DNA from: Streptomyces hygroscopicus
Lineage (GTDB): Bacteria; Actinomycetota; Actinomycetes; Streptomycetales; Streptomycetaceae
Direction: 5' to 3'
Assembly (NCBI RefSeq): GCF_026168105.1
Contig: NZ_LBMW01000031.1
Location: 1-64,000, forward strand
DNA length: 64,000 nucleotides
Below the pieces are notes generated by a model. That model saw nothing but the letters and a program-made list of their open reading frames with translations. It was not told the DNA's origin and did no database searches. Of the stretch, positions 63,404 to 64,000 are shown in pieces. The position numbers and the translations under genes are program-made. How positions within the stretch are numbered: position 1 is the stretch's first letter; each line of letters starts with the position of its first letter.

Positions 63404-64000
63404 ATGGCACAGGTCGGCTCCGCGCGCGACGAGACGCCCCTCGCCCGGCTCGCCGCGCTGTACGGCGTCGCCACCTTCTACCGCCCCTCCCCGGACCGCA
63501 CGGTCGCGACGTCGGACACGGCCGTCACGGCCGCCCTGGCGGCGCTCGGGGTCGACGCGAGCACCCCGGAAGCCGTCCGGCATGCCCTCGCCGCGCGCGA
63601 GAGGGAGCTGCGGGAACGGCTGCTGCCGCCGACCGTGGTCGGCTGGGGCGGGCGGCCGCCCGCCGCGCTCGCCGCCCTTCCGGACGGCACCCGCCTGCGG
63701 ATCGAGACCGAGCAGGGCGAGATCCGGGCCTCGGCAGAACAACTCCCGCCCGGCGTCCACGCGTTGCGCGTCACCGCGCCCGACGGACGCACCGCCGAAG
63801 TCCCTCTCGTCGCCGCGCCCGCCCGGCTGCCCGCGCCGCCGACCCGCTCGTACGGACTGCTCGTCCAGCTCTACTCGCTGCTCTCCCGCCGCTCCTGGGG
63901 CATGGGCGACCTCGGCGACCTCGCGGAGCTGACCGCCTGGGCCGGGCGCGCGCTCGGAGCCGGGTTCGTGCAGGTCAACCCCTTGCACGCGGCCGTACCC
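63404..64000 (+). CDS. malQ: 4-alpha-glucanotransferase, 5' part
   Basis: The first 199 residues of a GH77 amylomaltase, cut by the window end. An N-terminal helical domain (ARLAALYGVATFYR) is followed by a beta domain (LRIETEQGEIRASAEQL) and the start of the catalytic barrel (RSYGLLVQLYSLLSRRSWGM, GDLGDL, FVQVNPLHA). It transfers glucan chains in maltodextrin and glycogen metabolism. ATG follows the TAG of the preceding gene directly. Confidence 0.92.
   Translation, partial: MAQVGSARDETPLARLAALYGVATFYRPSPDRTVATSDTAVTAALAALGVDASTPEAVRHALAARERELRERLLPPTVVGWGGRPPAALAALPDGTRLRIETEQGEIRASAEQLPPGVHALRVTAPDGRTAEVPLVAAPARLPAPPTRSYGLLVQLYSLLSRRSWGMGDLGDLAELTAWAGRALGAGFVQVNPLHAAVP

Overview
The window is GC-rich (about 70% by eye), with strongly G/C-biased third codon positions and frequent GTG and TTG starts. 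It carries a chaplin, a LAETG-anchored thioester surface protein, an SsbB-type second SSB, a tandem pair of dynamin-like GTPases, a PknG-type kinase and importers without their own ATPase. This points to a Streptomyces chromosome (or a very close relative), mostly core or near-core DNA with one scarred accessory stretch.

Layout, left to right. (1) 39-3850: a membrane protein fusing an S15-type hydrolase, a jelly-roll domain and an ABC ATPase, translationally coupled to an ABC permease. (2) 3966-7113: a GNAT acetyltransferase and an amino-acid permease converge on a terminator that is duplicated as a perfect 92-bp tandem repeat; then a lipoprotein. (3) 7195-13804: a myo-inositol catabolic block (iolC, aldolase remnant, iolB, iolD, iolA, with a divergent IolE-like gene); the aldolase has been reduced to a scrap. 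(4) 14051-25736: developmental and surface genes (chaplin, LAETG protein, SsbB) mixed with a sortase-F homologue lacking its catalytic Cys, a PPEVQQPQ-repeat secreted protein, fragments of a ROK regulator and a DUF4429 protein, a deaminase, a duplicated-ABM membrane protein, an alcohol dehydrogenase and a bicovalent-flavin oxidase. (5) 26094-29673: the tandem dynamin-like GTPases. (6) 29980-35434: tRNA-Arg(TCT) followed by an integration scar with repeated tRNA 3' ends, integrase 3' fragments, 25-bp tandem repeats, a DUF6308 remnant and small cargo genes. (7) 35696-36712: a full-length rpoA that stands alone, without rpsK, rplQ or truA. (8) 36932-42109: a small CarD/Tudor-like protein, ettA, a thioesterase, an unknown protein, truncated haemoglobin and a PCMT-like methyltransferase. 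(9) 42315-53459: a seven-gene phosphosignalling operon on the minus strand (GlnX-like, GlnH-like, coiled coil, PknG-like kinase, PP2C phosphatase, VWA protein, FHA protein). (10) 53732-60503: an ABC sugar uptake operon with a ROK regulator, GH4 glycosidase and BadF-type kinase. (11) 60820-64000: MscS channel, HNH endonuclease, a small repeat protein and the 5' part of malQ.

How the parts work together. Block 9 looks like an amino-acid sensing relay: an extracytoplasmic binding protein and a four-TM partner in front of a PknG kinase, with an opposing phosphatase and an FHA reader downstream. Block 10 would import an unphosphorylated sugar using a shared ATPase, phosphorylate it and cleave it with GH4; a palindrome upstream of the ROK gene is a good operator candidate. 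Block 3 encodes most of the inositol pathway, but its DKGP aldolase step must come from elsewhere. The strongest candidates for something not yet described are the isolated second rpoA, the combined GlnHX-PknG and TerY-P-like phosphosignalling operon, and the hydrolase-ABC fusion.
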